NCBI RefSeq assembly: GCF_022200785.1
Contig: NZ_CP087585.1
Span: 2,232,001 to 2,296,000, forward strand
Direction: 5' to 3'
Length of the DNA: 64,000 bases
Origin: Pedobacter mucosus
Lineage (GTDB): Bacteria > Bacteroidota > Bacteroidia > Sphingobacteriales > Sphingobacteriaceae
The notes under the pieces were generated by a model that saw only the letters and a program-made list of their open reading frames with translations, did not search any database and was not told where the DNA came from. Positions 63,775 through 64,000 of the stretch are shown piece after piece. Numbering within the stretch: the stretch's first letter is position 1; each line of letters starts with the position of its first letter. The translations under genes and the position numbers were made by a program.

Positions 63775-64000
63775 TTATCCAATCTTAAAGCACCTCATGC
63801 TCATCGAGCCAAACTGGTAACCTTCGAAAAGATGAGTTATAGATTCATTTTTTTCCACCATGCCAAGACTATAAATCATGGGCAGATAGTGTTCATTGGT
63901 TGGGATGGCCAGCTTTGCGATTTCACCAAACTTTTCGTAATTAACCAGCGCTCCGAAATTCTGGTGATCAAGATGGGTTTTTACCATTTCATCAAACTCT
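63775..64000 (-). CDS. ygiD: Extradiol ring-cleavage dioxygenase C-terminus (YgiD-like), cut by window edge
   Basis: The frame is open from base 64000 to the stop at 63775. The visible 74 residues read LDHQNFGALVNYEKFGEIAK, then IPTNEHYLPMIYSLGMVEKN and FEGYQFGSMSMRCFKIG. PTxxHYLPxxYxLG and the closing GSMSMxxxxIG pattern are typical of class III extradiol (LigB/DODA, 4,5-DOPA dioxygenase) enzymes. The N-terminal metal-site residues lie outside the window. Confidence 0.85.
   Translation of the reverse strand, partial: EFDEMVKTHLDHQNFGALVNYEKFGEIAKLAIPTNEHYLPMIYSLGMVEKNESITHLFEGYQFGSMSMRCFKIG

Noticed and set aside
1..64000. CRISPR arrays, tRNA, rRNA, replication origin, phage or defence system
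   Set aside because: No regular repeat-spacer pattern, RNA gene, integrase-headed prophage block or recognised defence genes were seen by eye; mobile DNA is limited to decayed IS and recombinase remnants.

Overview
The window comes from a Bacteroidota chromosome, most like the Sphingobacteriaceae (Pedobacter or a relative). The evidence is a SusC/SusD glycan-import pair driven by an ECF sigma factor and a FecR anti-sigma factor, many Bacteroidota-type lipoproteins, a CzcA efflux pump fused to its outer-membrane channel, and DUF6428- and DUF6660-like genes beside metal operons. I saw no rRNA, tRNA or CRISPR array. Family assignments come from reading the translations by eye; no database search was run.

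1-14.4 kb (all minus strand) is a polysaccharide utilization locus (PUL). In transcription order it holds a GH43 glycosidase, two S1 sulfatases with cysteine-type active sites, an aldo/keto reductase, the ECF sigma factor, FecR, SusC with an N-terminal STN domain, SusD, a Calx-beta-like lipoprotein, an SGNH hydrolase and a secreted FAD oxidoreductase that runs off the left edge. A formylglycine-generating lipoprotein with both catalytic cysteines (23.3-24.5 kb) could activate the sulfatases. A sulfated, esterified plant or algal glycan is a reasonable guess at the substrate. The SGNH hydrolase carries its GDS nucleophile block at the C-terminus, so it appears circularly permuted.

14.4-34 kb is a patchwork. 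Intact genes include two exported Gfo/Idh/MocA oxidoreductases, an exported sugar isomerase-like TIM barrel, an exported aldo/keto reductase, two AraC regulators each next to an NAD(P)-binding oxidoreductase, and another aldo/keto reductase with an HxlR regulator. Between them lie fossils: an LLM flavin oxidoreductase end, IS66 tnpA/tnpB, FecR and SusC pieces, a serine recombinase piece, a sodium/solute symporter piece, an AraC pseudogene, ISL3 and IS630 transposase remnants, and the C-terminal end of an aldo/keto reductase.

35-49.5 kb holds a BNR-repeat lipoprotein, a retropepsin-like aspartyl protease, about 1.5 kb with no convincing gene, a three-subunit molybdenum aldehyde oxidoreductase of PaoABC type, an erythromycin-esterase-family lipoprotein, a dead serine recombinase, a LysR regulator, a dead MdaB-like quinone reductase and an MFS exporter.

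49.6-61.5 kb is a metal and metalloid resistance island. A minus-strand operon encodes a Cys/His-rich exported protein, a CzcA-type RND pump fused to a TolC-like channel, its adaptor, a Fur-family regulator, a 61-residue protein and a P1B-type ATPase. Divergently, a plus-strand ars operon encodes ArsR, DUF6428, an ArsN-like acetyltransferase, ArsC and Acr3. In the DUF6428 gene an in-frame stop cuts off a cysteine-rich tail.

61.6-64 kb (minus strand) holds an atypical SDR, a Crp/Fnr regulator, an alpha/beta hydrolase and the C-terminal end of a DOPA-dioxygenase-like (YgiD) gene cut by the right edge.
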